Of a DNA stretch of 33,868 nucleotides, positions 1 to 6,666 are shown in pieces (within the stretch, counting starts at the first letter, position 1; each line of letters opens with the position of its first letter). The stretch is taken from assembly GCA_005788205.1 (NCBI GenBank), contig SXYT01000020.1:1-33868 (forward strand), given 5' to 3'. The notes below the pieces were generated by a model, which saw only the letters and a program-made list of their open reading frames with translations, was not told the DNA's origin and did no database searches. The translations under genes and the position numbers were made by a program. The DNA is from Actinomycetota bacterium (GTDB lineage: Bacteria; Actinomycetota; Acidimicrobiia; Acidimicrobiales; Ilumatobacteraceae).

Positions 1-645
1 CCCGGATGCCGCGAGCTCCTCGGTCGTGGAGTCCACGAGTTTCGCCGCAACGTCGTCGTCCGCGCGGGGGACCGGGCTCCCGGGGATCGGCGCCGTGACA
101 CCCCGGGCCACCGCCGGCGCGTCGTCGCTGTGGGATGACGCGCGCCGCACGAGGACGGAGAGGTCTCCCACCACGTCGGGCACAGTGCACCCGGCACCCG
201 ACAGGACGACATGACCGACGAGGACCGTGCCGACCAGCCAGTCGAGCCCGCTGCCCCGCGGGCCGTCGGTGCCGCCCATCGTCCCGGTCGTGACAATCGA
301 ACGAAGCGCACCGCCCGCGGCCGCGAGGTCGGGCTCGAACCGGGAACAGAGCGCGATCTCCACGAGAGCACGGATGTGGCGCATGACTTGGGGGTCGGTG
401 GCCGCCCATCCGTAGACATCGGCGCCCGGGCCGGGCGCGCGGTCCCCGAGGACCGGCAGCACGCAGGCGTGGAGAGCGTCCCTCATCGCCGCAACCCGGT
501 TGGGATAGCGCGAGTACACGCTCCCGATCGAGGAGTAGGAACGCCGTGCGATCGATTCCATCGTGAGGGCGGAGTGCCCAGCCTGGACGAGTTCGTCCAC
601 CACGGCCTCGCGGATGAAACGGGTGGTGTGGTCCTGCCTCGACAT
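1..645 (-). CDS. TetR-family transcriptional regulator (3' end cut by window edge)
   Basis: This reading frame is open from an ATG at 645 to the window edge (215 codons, no stop) and is missing from the ORF track because it has no stop inside the window. The N-terminal ~55 residues look like a TetR helix-turn-helix: a helix beginning RFIREAVVDEL, then LTMESIARR, then SSIGSVYSRYPNRVAAM, which fits the recognition helix and the usual Y-x-H/R-F-x-s-K-like end. The rest, an alanine/glycine-rich region with DWLVGTVLVGHVV, would be the ligand-binding domain and is not diagnostic. A good Shine-Dalgarno (GGAGGG) lies just before the ATG. It is divergent from the Lon-like lipoprotein gene, so it may regulate that gene and itself. 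The ligand is unknown. Confidence 0.75.
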   Translation of the reverse strand, partial: MSRQDHTTRFIREAVVDELVQAGHSALTMESIARRSYSSIGSVYSRYPNRVAAMRDALHACVLPVLGDRAPGPGADVYGWAATDPQVMRHIRALVEIALCSRFEPDLAAAGGALRSIVTTGTMGGTDGPRGSGLDWLVGTVLVGHVVLSGAGCTVPDVVGDLSVLVRRASSHSDDAPAVARGVTAPIPGSPVPRADDDVAAKLVDSTTEELAASG

Positions 646-800
646 GTTCCCTCCGGCTCATCATTGCCCAGGCCGTCCTCCCGGGTCGATAACCGAGCCT
701 CAGTATCGGTACACGCTGCGGCCACGGGCCATCGCTGATTCCTATGGTCGGGCAACGGTGGCGGAAACACCGTCCAGCCGTGCCCCGAGGAGGCTTCACC

Positions 801-2699
801 ATGTCCGTGCGCACCCGTCGAATCGCCGTGTTCTGCGCGGCCCTGCTCGCCGTGGGCGCCGGCTCCTCCGGGTGCTCCGGAGGGGGCGACTCCTCCGGAT
901 CGGGCTCGCTGACGTTCCCCGTCCTCTACGTCAAAGGGGAGTCCGGGGGATTCTCCGAGGACACAGTCGAGGTTGCCGAGTCCCCGGACGGCGAGATGCG
1001 GATCGAGTTCAGCGAGGACGAGGTGACCGGGTTCGGGCCGATGCTTCGTGCCGCCATGTGGAACTCGGCCGCGCTCGCGATCCTGCTGACAGGCGAGAGC
1101 CCCGGGAAGGAGTTCAGGTTCCAGGTGTCCGGTCTGGCCGACGGTCCGAGCTCGGGTGCGGTGTCCACCGTGGCTGCCCTTGCCGCGATGAGGGGCGACA
1201 AGTTGCTCGAGAAGACCGCCATGACAGGCACGATCCAGCCGGACGGCTCCGTCGGGCCGGTCGGCGGAATCCCGGAGAAGGTGAAGGGTGCCTCAGAGGG
1301 CAAATACGAACGTGTCGGCATACCCATCGGGATGCGCAACTCGAAATCATCCGCGTCGGGGGAGCAGGTCGACGTGGTCTCGCTCGGCAAGGAACTGGGC
1401 GTGGAGGTGACCGAGCTTGCGAACGTCTACGAGGCCTACGAATTCATGACCGGCAAGACGCTGCCTGCCCTTGCCTCCGGCGGGACTGCGAAACTCGGCG
1501 ACGTGTCGTACGAGCGCCTCAGCGCGAAGACCTCGCTGATGCTCGCGAACTACGAGGAGGCCCGCAGCGAGGCGGCAAGATTGAGCGACTTCACGAAGTC
1601 GCTGCTCGAGAGCCTCGGCACGGAGGCCGTGACCGCGGCCGAGAGGGCCGCAGAACTGAAGGGCCAGGGACAGGTCGCAGGTGCGTTCAACTCCGCCGTC
1701 CTCGCCTGGGGCTACGCACGGGCTATCGGTGCGGCGGGCGAGGTCCTCGACGCGTTCCTCTTCGAGTCGACCGATTCCGCGATCCAATTGATCGAGGACT
1801 CGCGCGTGGTCAACGGCAAGGTCATGGCGCTCCTCGACGTGCTGAAGACTTTTGCCCCGAAGTCCCCGAGCGATGCCTCTGCACTGATGACCGCATTTGC
1901 GAACGCCATCGACGGGCTCAGCCTGGTGAGCTTCGCCGAGGACGAGATCGACGGTGTGATCGCGGACCTGACCGCAGGGAAGATGACCAGGGATGAAGCT
2001 GTCTCGGAGCTCATCCTGCCGCTCGTCTACAACGAGTTCGCCGCCGTGCAGGTGGAGTCCACGAAGGAGCTCTTCGATGCGGGCAGGGACCTCGGCACGA
2101 CCGAGATGCCGGGCCGTGGCGGCATCAAGGCGCTTGCTGCCCTCCTGCGCAAGGGTTCCGACGCGAACCTGGAGGCGTTCAAGACGCAGGTTGTGGACGA
2201 ATTCGCGGCGTCCCTGGACAGGTCGAACGAGACCGTGCTGGCCGCTCTTTCGGACAAGGATCTGGATGTTGCCCTCGCGACGTTCCAGCAGCAGGCCCTT
2301 CTCAGCGTGACGGACTTCCTGGGCAAGAGCCCCGCCGCTGATTACGCAGTGCTCGGGTACGGCATCAACAACTACTCCCGCACCGCGCAGATCCTGCTGA
2401 AGTACGGACCGAACGGTGTGACCGACAACGACTTCAACCTCACCGGGGTCAGGTCAGAGGCGGCACTGACTGCTGCGCTCGACCTGGGCAAGAGCCATCT
2501 CGCCTCGAACATCGGGATGTTGCGGGACAACTCGATCGAACCATCGAACGAGGTCGGGCTCTATGAGTCTGCCTCAATCGACCGCGAAGGTGATGTGCAG
2601 GAGAAGTTCAGTGCCCTCGGCAAGTATTGGTCGGGGTACGTGGGGACCCGAGTGCTCGCGTACCTGGGTGGTCTCGAGAAAGAGGGCCTGGGGGGCTGA
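801..2699 (+). CDS. Exported lipoprotein with Lon-type (S16) serine protease domain
   Basis: Predicted 632-residue protein. The start at 801 is chosen over the upstream ORF start (744) because of the GAGGAGG ribosome site at 787 and because it gives a clean signal peptide (MSVRTRRIAVFCAALLAVGA) ending in a lipobox-like GSSGC (Cys25). Residues ~36-200 match the Lon/S16 proteolytic fold: GPSSGA carries the likely nucleophile Ser117, followed by MTGTIQPDGSVGPVGGIPEK, where Lys160 sits at the position of the Lon catalytic lysine. There is no AAA+ ATPase domain and no recognisable PDZ domain, unlike cytosolic Lon or YlbL-type proteases. The remaining ~430 residues are helix-rich, alanine/leucine-rich and unfamiliar. 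It would be tethered outside the membrane. The protease assignment is fairly secure; substrate and role are unknown. Confidence 0.8.
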   Translation: MSVRTRRIAVFCAALLAVGAGSSGCSGGGDSSGSGSLTFPVLYVKGESGGFSEDTVEVAESPDGEMRIEFSEDEVTGFGPMLRAAMWNSAALAILLTGESPGKEFRFQVSGLADGPSSGAVSTVAALAAMRGDKLLEKTAMTGTIQPDGSVGPVGGIPEKVKGASEGKYERVGIPIGMRNSKSSASGEQVDVVSLGKELGVEVTELANVYEAYEFMTGKTLPALASGGTAKLGDVSYERLSAKTSLMLANYEEARSEAARLSDFTKSLLESLGTEAVTAAERAAELKGQGQVAGAFNSAVLAWGYARAIGAAGEVLDAFLFESTDSAIQLIEDSRVVNGKVMALLDVLKTFAPKSPSDASALMTAFANAIDGLSLVSFAEDEIDGVIADLTAGKMTRDEAVSELILPLVYNEFAAVQVESTKELFDAGRDLGTTEMPGRGGIKALAALLRKGSDANLEAFKTQVVDEFAASLDRSNETVLAALSDKDLDVALATFQQQALLSVTDFLGKSPAADYAVLGYGINNYSRTAQILLKYGPNGVTDNDFNLTGVRSEAALTAALDLGKSHLASNIGMLRDNSIEPSNEVGLYESASIDREGDVQEKFSALGKYWSGYVGTRVLAYLGGLEKEGLGG

Positions 2700-2735
2700 G
2701 CTCCCGTCACCGCAGAAGCGGCGAGCAGACCGGTA

Positions 2736-2756
2736 GCCCGTCAGCCGGCGACGGGC
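2736..2756. terminator. Hairpin between convergent genes
   Basis: GCCCGTC and GACGGGC form a 7-bp stem around a 7-nt loop. It overlaps the stop codon of the minus-strand secreted protein and lies just past the end of the Lon-like gene. No T-run follows on either strand, so it is only a possible bidirectional terminator. Confidence 0.3.
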
Positions 2757-3718
2757 GGGCCGTACGGCGGGAGCGTGGTCCGCGGCACGGTGCTGACGGT
2801 CGTCGCGGGCGCCGGCGGTGCGGTCGTCGCCGGTGCCGGTGCGGTGGTCGTCGTGGCCGCACCGGTCTCCGGCACGCCGTAGCCCTCTGTCACCACCGAG
2901 TAGCAGGACATCTTCTTTGACGTCATTCCGTACGAGCACAGTTCGTGGGTCCCGTCGTACGTGGTGTCAGCGCTCCAGCCCGCAGTGAGGGTCACCGACC
3001 CGTTCGCCGCCGCCTTCCCCGTGTCGAGCGTGACGCGGGAGCCGTTGACGAAGTCGTAGAACACGATCTTCTCGCCGGGTGCGAACCCCTTCTTGCCGGG
3101 CATCGGCCCGAACGTGATCTTGGTGGTCTGGCCGGGCGTCACCTTCGGCCTGCTGCCACTTGCCTTCATGCCGGATGTGGTCTTGGCCGACTTCGGGCCC
3201 GAGGTCGGGGCTGCTGGCTGAGTGGTGGCAGTGGAGCCCGTGCCGACCGTGATACCCGTGCATGCCATCCGAAGGCTCCTCTCACCGCGGGCGCACAGCG
3301 TGCGCGGTCCCTCCGTGTCGACCCCGACGAGGGACAGGTACTCGCGCTTGAACGTGATCTGGCCCTTGCCGTCGGCGAATTTCGTGCCGGTGAGCTCCGT
3401 GGCCTTGCCCTTCCAGAACTCGAACAGCCGCACCACTTCACCACTCGCGAATCCGCGCCCGCCCGGGCGTCCTCCGGCCGTCACTGTGACGGTGCCGTCC
3501 ACGCGCACCGTCCGCGGCGTGGCCACGGCCTGCATGCCGGGTGTCGTCGAGGGCGACTTCGGCGGGGGCTCCGTGACCACGACGCACCGCGTGACACCGA
3601 GGAAGTCGGCACAGATCGTCTTGGTCGGGGCCGCCGCGGCACCTGCCGACGACGTCTGGAGCGGGAGTGCCGGAGCAGATGCAAGAACGAACAGGACACA
3701 GATGCGGCGGATACCCAT
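2741..3718 (-). CDS. Secreted protein with two tandem copies of one cysteine-pair domain
   Basis: 325-residue protein. The start at 3718 (not 3799) is chosen because a TACCTT box lies exactly 6 nt upstream and it yields a signal peptide (MGIRRICVLFVLASAPALPL). The mature part holds two related ~100-residue units. Each begins with T-x-GM, has a glycine-rich GGRGFASGEVV or GKKGFAPGEKI segment, then FW/YDF-x-NG/KG, and ends with a Cys-x10-Cys pair (LCARGERSLRMAC; LCSYGMTSKKMSC). This is an internal duplication seen directly in the translation. The C-terminus is a Thr/Ala/Pro-rich tail typical of exported actinobacterial proteins. Another cysteine pair lies just after the signal peptide. Function is unknown; the units look like beta-sandwich modules, which is inference. 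It is divergent from the thioredoxin-like selenoprotein candidate. Confidence 0.72.
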   Translation of the reverse strand: MGIRRICVLFVLASAPALPLQTSSAGAAAAPTKTICADFLGVTRCVVVTEPPPKSPSTTPGMQAVATPRTVRVDGTVTVTAGGRPGGRGFASGEVVRLFEFWKGKATELTGTKFADGKGQITFKREYLSLVGVDTEGPRTLCARGERSLRMACTGITVGTGSTATTQPAAPTSGPKSAKTTSGMKASGSRPKVTPGQTTKITFGPMPGKKGFAPGEKIVFYDFVNGSRVTLDTGKAAANGSVTLTAGWSADTTYDGTHELCSYGMTSKKMSCYSVVTEGYGVPETGAATTTTAPAPATTAPPAPATTVSTVPRTTLPPYGPPVAG

Positions 3719-3724
3719 GGCGGG

Positions 3725-3730
3725 AAGGTA
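3725..3730 (-). promoter_or_regulatory. -10 box TACCTT for leaderless start of secreted protein
   Basis: Read on the minus strand, TACCTT is followed by 6 nt (CCCGCC) and then the ATG at 3718. No Shine-Dalgarno is visible. The same spacing recurs at other starts in the window. Confidence 0.5.
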
Positions 3731-3814
3731 TCCCTGCATGCGTGCGTCGTGCCTCCCGCCGCGGATGATGTGAGGCTCCGTTACCGAACCGGCGGCCACG
3801 GCCGGACCGCGAGG

Positions 3815-3820
3815 TACGCT
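3815..3820 (+). promoter_or_regulatory. -10 box TACGCT for leaderless start of thioredoxin-like gene
   Basis: TACGCT is followed by CGGGAC and then the GTG at 3827, the TAnnnT-N6-start arrangement. No clear -35 is seen. This supports 3827 as the true start. Confidence 0.5.
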
Positions 3821-3826
3821 CGGGAC

Positions 3827-4333
3827 GTGCGCAGGATTCTGGCGATGTTCGCGATGGCCGCCGCTCTCGCGGCGTGTGCTGCTGACGGTGCCACGGCTCC
3901 GGCCGGAACCGCGGGAGCGGACACGGTCCCGGCAGGCAGTGCCACGTACGGCCTTGTCGGGGGGTCAACTGTGGACCTGTCGGCACTCCAGGCGGAGCGG
4001 CCGGTGGCGCTCTGGTTCTGGGCGCCCGGTTGAACGACATGCAATCTCGAAGCCCCCTCGGTCGAGGCGGTGCACCGCAAGATGAAGGACAGGGTGGAGG
4101 TCATCGGTGTCGCATGGGCGGGCACCGAGTCCGACTACGCCGGCTTCATCGAGCGGCACGGAATCACGTTCCCGACCATCTCGGACACCGACGGCGAGGT
4201 GTACGCCCAATTCGGGGTGCCGTACCAACCGGCCTGGGTGTACCTGGACACTGACGGCACCTCCCGGGTCCGGCGCGGATCCCTGAACGAGGAGACCGCA
4301 TTGGCCGAGCTCGAGGCTCTCGCCGCGGGCTGA
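3827..4333 (+). CDS. TlpA/MPT53-like thioredoxin lipoprotein, probable selenoprotein (in-frame TGA at 4031-4033)
   Basis: Read through one TGA, this frame encodes a 168-residue extracytoplasmic thiol:disulfide oxidoreductase. Residues 1-17 are a lipoprotein signal (MRRILAMFAMAAALAAC). The active-site segment reads LWFWAPG-U69-TTC72-NLEAPSV, where U is TGA. It aligns with the WxxxCxxC-x-EAPS region of MPT53/DsbE proteins, so TGA replaces the nucleophilic Cys while the resolving Cys72 is kept. The fold continues with VEVIGVAWAG, FPTISDTDGEVYAQFGV and the cis-proline loop PYQPAW (Pro135). The TGA and downstream codons share one frame, so this is not a frameshift. The ORF track shows two fragments (ending 4033 and starting 4070). 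A SECIS-like hairpin follows. Alternatives are a TGC/TGT-to-TGA nonsense mutation or a sequencing error; no sel genes lie in the window. Confidence 0.75.
4034..4071 (+). promoter_or_regulatory. Candidate bacterial SECIS element just after the TGA
   Basis: CCUC (4056-4059) and GAGG (4064-4067) form a stem closed by the loop GGUC (4060-4063). It extends after a C-C mismatch by two G-C pairs and a G-U pair. The loop begins 26 nt after the TGA. Known bacterial SECIS elements lie inside the coding region, about 15-40 nt past the UGA, with G/GU at the start of the apical loop. A competing stem, CUCGA/UCGAG (4046-4050 with 4062-4066), is also possible. I paired these by eye without energy calculation. 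Confidence 0.5.
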
Positions 4334-4502
4334 CTTTTGGGGTCATCCTCAAACCCCGCGCAGGCTGTCCACAACCGTGATGCACTGGAAACCCCTGTGC
4401 CGCATGGGAAAGAGATAATCCTGTGGATATCCACCACCTCCAGTGTGACCGTCGTTACATTCCCAATTGGGCGGGGTACCTAACTCGAAAGAGGTAAGTC
4501 CC
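4334..4502. other. Intergenic region with two palindromes and a possible promoter
   Basis: This 169-nt gap is less GC-rich than its surroundings. It holds the perfect palindromes GTGGATATCCAC (4423-4434) and CCCAATTGGG (4462-4471). Two 9-mers resemble DnaA boxes: CTGTCCACA at 4365 (7 of 9 to TTATCCACA) and the complement of TGTGGATAT at 4422 (8 of 9). TTACAT (4455) and TACCTA (4477), 16 nt apart, could be the promoter of the downstream membrane protein. No small gene is convincing here. Confidence 0.35.
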
Positions 4503-4823
4503 ATGTACACACTCGGATCACTCATCCTGATGGCAATCCTGCTCGGCGCGGTCATGCCGGTCTTCAACTCGTTGACCCACACGCTCAAGCTGGACACAGT
4601 CATCAGGCGCATCCCGATCATCGGAGCCCACACCGCCCTCGCCATCAGCATCCTGCTGGTCTGGGCCCTGGACGTCACTTTCGTCAGTGCCTGGACGGGC
4701 GACATGCGCAGCAGCTGGATGACCATCTGTGTTGACGGATGCATCGTCTACGGCATGGTGCCGGTCAAGGACGCGATCGTGTCCTTCATCAGCCGCGGCC
4801 TCTCTGGCCTCCGCGCCGCCTGA
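4503..4823 (+). CDS. Small integral membrane protein of unknown function
   Basis: 106-residue hydrophobic protein that I do not recognise. The ATG at 4503 is preferred over the ORF-track start (4467) because AAGAGGT lies a suitable distance upstream. It has at least two membrane spans, LGSLILMAILLGAVMPVF (about 3-22) and a longer one through IPIIGAHTALAISILLVWALDV (about 36-60), and a third weaker hydrophobic stretch near WMTICVDGCIVYGMVPV. The C-terminus is short and positively charged. It stands alone, with its own presumed promoter and a strong terminator right after it, so it is a monocistronic unit. The size and topology are superficially holin-like, but nothing phage-like surrounds it. 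Confidence 0.6.
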   Translation: MYTLGSLILMAILLGAVMPVFNSLTHTLKLDTVIRRIPIIGAHTALAISILLVWALDVTFVSAWTGDMRSSWMTICVDGCIVYGMVPVKDAIVSFISRGLSGLRAA

Positions 4824-4852
4824 CGCACAACCACAACTGAACCCCCAACGAA

Positions 4853-4883
4853 GGGGTCACCGCTCCGGCGGTGGCCCCTTTGT
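4853..4883 (+). terminator. Strong rho-independent terminator
   Basis: GGGGTCACCGC pairs with GCGGTGGCCCC (11 bp with one G-U) around a TCCG loop, followed by TTTGT. It ends the transcript of the small membrane protein. Confidence 0.8.
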
Positions 4884-4887
4884 CGTT

Positions 4888-4970
4888 CCCGCGCTGGGTG
4901 CGCGGTGCTGTGTTCCGGTCCCGCGCTGGGTGCGCGGTGCTGTGTTCCGGTCCCGCGCTAGCTGCGCGGG
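4888..4970. repeat. 32-bp tandem repeat, 2.6 copies
   Basis: The unit CCCGCGCTGGGTGCGCGGTG... (32 bp, ending CTGTGTTCCGGT) occurs exactly twice at 4888-4919 and 4920-4951. A diverged partial third copy (CCCGCGCTAGCTGCGCGGG, 4952-4970) contains the stop codon of the acyl-CoA dehydrogenase. Each unit can form a small GC-rich hairpin (CCGCGC/GCGCGG), so the array could act as a terminator for the minus-strand gene. Confidence 0.8.
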
Positions 4971-6169
4971 ACCTTGCTCCAGGGGAGGTCCTTGTCGAGG
5001 CGCGGCTCGCCCGGCAAGCCGAGGACCTGCTCTCCGAGGATGTTGCGCATGATCTCGCTCGTGCCGCCCTCGATTGAGTTGGCGCGCACGCGCAGGAACG
5101 AATGGCGCACCCCGCCATCCCCGCCGTCGACCGAGAGGGTGTCGGGCCGGCGGAAGGTGAAGTCGTAGCCGACCATCCCCTCGGCGCCCATTAGCTCGAC
5201 CGAGAACTCGGTGACGCGCTTGTTGAACTCGGCGAGCATCAGCTTGGCGATCGAGCCCTCCGGGCCGGGGTTGCCTGCCTTCGCCGCCTGGGCCCCGCGC
5301 ATGTTGGTGAGCCGCAGCGCCTCGCTCTTGCAGAACAGCTGCATGAGGACGTCCTTGTGGGCGGTGTTGCGCTGCCCGGCGGGGATCTCGTTCCAGATCC
5401 GGATCGCCTCGTCGATCGGGCCGCGGCGCCTGGCGTTGCCCCCGCCGCCGCCGCCGATGGCGGAGCGCTCGTTCATCAGCGTGGTGAGCGCCACGCGCCA
5501 TCCCTCGCCGACCTCGCCGATACGGTGGGCGTCCGGCACACGGGCATCCGTCATGTAGACCTCGTTGAACTCGGCCTCGCCGGTGATCTGGCGCAGCGGA
5601 CGCACCTCCACGCCTGCGGATTTCATGTCGAGCGCGAAGTAGGTCATTCCCTTGTGCTTCGGTGCATCCGGGTCGGTGCGCGTCACGAGCATGCCCCAGT
5701 CGGCGAGGTGGGCGAGCGTGTTCCACACCTTCTGGCCGTTCACGACCCATTCGTCACCGTCGCGCACGGCCTTCGTGCCGAGGCCGGCGAAGTCAGAGCC
5801 TGCGCCAGGTTCGCTGAAGAGCTGGCACCACTTGTCCTCGCCGGTGAACATTGGGCGCAGGAAACGCTTCTTCACTTCCTCGCTGCCGTGGGTGACGATC
5901 GTGGGGCCGGCGAGGGCGATGAAGAACGTTGCGGGGTCCTGCGCGGCAGCACCGGCCTTGCGGAGGCGCTCCTCCACGAGACGGTTCAGGTCGGGACGCA
6001 CGCCGAGACCGCCGTGGCCTTCGGGGAAGTGCACCCATGCGAGGCCATGGTCAAAACGTGCGCCACGGAAGGTGATGTTGTCGACCTTCTTCGGGTCGAA
6101 GGCGGCGAGCAGTGCGTCGACAGCCTCCTCCACGCGGGCTGTCGCGGAGTCGAGTGTCGCGGTGCTCAT
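4958..6169 (-). CDS. Acyl-CoA dehydrogenase (FadE type)
   Basis: 403-residue flavoprotein of the acyl-CoA dehydrogenase family, which makes the alpha,beta-double bond of an acyl-CoA using FAD. Family signatures are plain: FSEPGAGSDFAGL (about 118-130), NGQKVWNTLAHLADWGML (about 144-162), a mid domain ending in GWRVALTTLMNERSAIGGG, and the C-terminal NSIEGGTSEIMRNILGEQVLG. The C-terminal helical domain has the flavin-contact pattern of actinobacterial FadE proteins. The catalytic base is not obvious, because the MCAD-type YEGT glutamate site reads IEGGT. It starts 1 nt after the DUF3237 gene stops, so the two form an operon. The likely role is degradation of a fatty-acid, steroid-side-chain or branched substrate; which one cannot be read from sequence. 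Confidence 0.9.
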   Translation of the reverse strand: MSTATLDSATARVEEAVDALLAAFDPKKVDNITFRGARFDHGLAWVHFPEGHGGLGVRPDLNRLVEERLRKAGAAAQDPATFFIALAGPTIVTHGSEEVKKRFLRPMFTGEDKWCQLFSEPGAGSDFAGLGTKAVRDGDEWVVNGQKVWNTLAHLADWGMLVTRTDPDAPKHKGMTYFALDMKSAGVEVRPLRQITGEAEFNEVYMTDARVPDAHRIGEVGEGWRVALTTLMNERSAIGGGGGGNARRRGPIDEAIRIWNEIPAGQRNTAHKDVLMQLFCKSEALRLTNMRGAQAAKAGNPGPEGSIAKLMLAEFNKRVTEFSVELMGAEGMVGYDFTFRRPDTLSVDGGDGGVRHSFLRVRANSIEGGTSEIMRNILGEQVLGLPGEPRLDKDLPWSKVPRS

Positions 6170-6170
6170 G

Positions 6171-6596
6171 TCAGAGGATCCTGTAGATGTCGTAGTCCAC
6201 GCTGCCGGCGCCGGGGGCGCCGACGGCGACTGCCTGCACGGCGTTCAGCCAGGTGTAGCGCTCGTCGCCGGCCTCGAAGAGCGGCGCGGTGATGATGCGC
6301 GGGCCGTTCTCGCCCGGGGCCATGATGCCCGTGTAGTGGACGTGGATTGCCGCACCATCGTCGGTGTTGATGAGGGCGCGCACATCGAGTTGTGCGGTCC
6401 CGTCGGCGCGCATCGTCAGCCAGTCGGCACCGAGGTGGGCGACCGTGCCGTTCACCTTCGGGCCCTTCACGGTCCCGCCGTTGACGCCCACGATGACGCG
6501 GGTGCCGTGCGGGCCGTTCGGGACCACGACAGGGGCGTCGAGGGTCGCGTGCATGTGGAACAGGAACTCCACGTTCAGGGATGTGATGTCACTCAT
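6171..6596 (-). CDS. DUF3237 (UPF0311) family protein
   Basis: 141-residue cytosolic protein that fits the DUF3237 family: an N-terminal strand LNVEFLFHMHATLDAP, GTRVIVGVNGGTVKGPKVNGTVAHLGADWLTMRADGTAQLDVRALINTDDGA, then HVHYTGIM, ending in a W-containing strand near YTWLNAVQAVAVG. The family forms a small beta barrel; no enzymatic activity is established to my knowledge. It is the first gene of an operon with the acyl-CoA dehydrogenase, so a role in the same catabolic route is a reasonable inference. The start has a TAGTGT box 6 nt upstream and no ribosome site, which fits leaderless translation. Confidence 0.85.
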   Translation of the reverse strand: MSDITSLNVEFLFHMHATLDAPVVVPNGPHGTRVIVGVNGGTVKGPKVNGTVAHLGADWLTMRADGTAQLDVRALINTDDGAAIHVHYTGIMAPGENGPRIITAPLFEAGDERYTWLNAVQAVAVGAPGAGSVDYDIYRIL

Positions 6597-6602
6597 GCCC
6601 GC

Positions 6603-6608
6603 ACACTA
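6603..6608 (-). promoter_or_regulatory. -10 box TAGTGT for leaderless DUF3237 start
   Basis: On the minus strand TAGTGT is followed by GCGGGC and then the ATG at 6596. No clear -35 box is seen. Confidence 0.5.
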
Positions 6609-6666
6609 CGCCCCCGCAGGTGGGCATCCGAAAGCCGAGTGCACATGCCCTGGGCGGCGGCGCCGG

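Noticed and set aside
3827-4333. Frameshifted thioredoxin pseudogene
   Set aside because: Both halves are in the same frame, separated only by one TGA codon; no indel is needed. A nonsense mutation remains possible and is stated as the alternative.
4340-4357. GGGGT/ACCCC stem as a terminator for the thioredoxin-like gene
   Set aside because: Only 5 bp with a 9-nt loop and no T-run.
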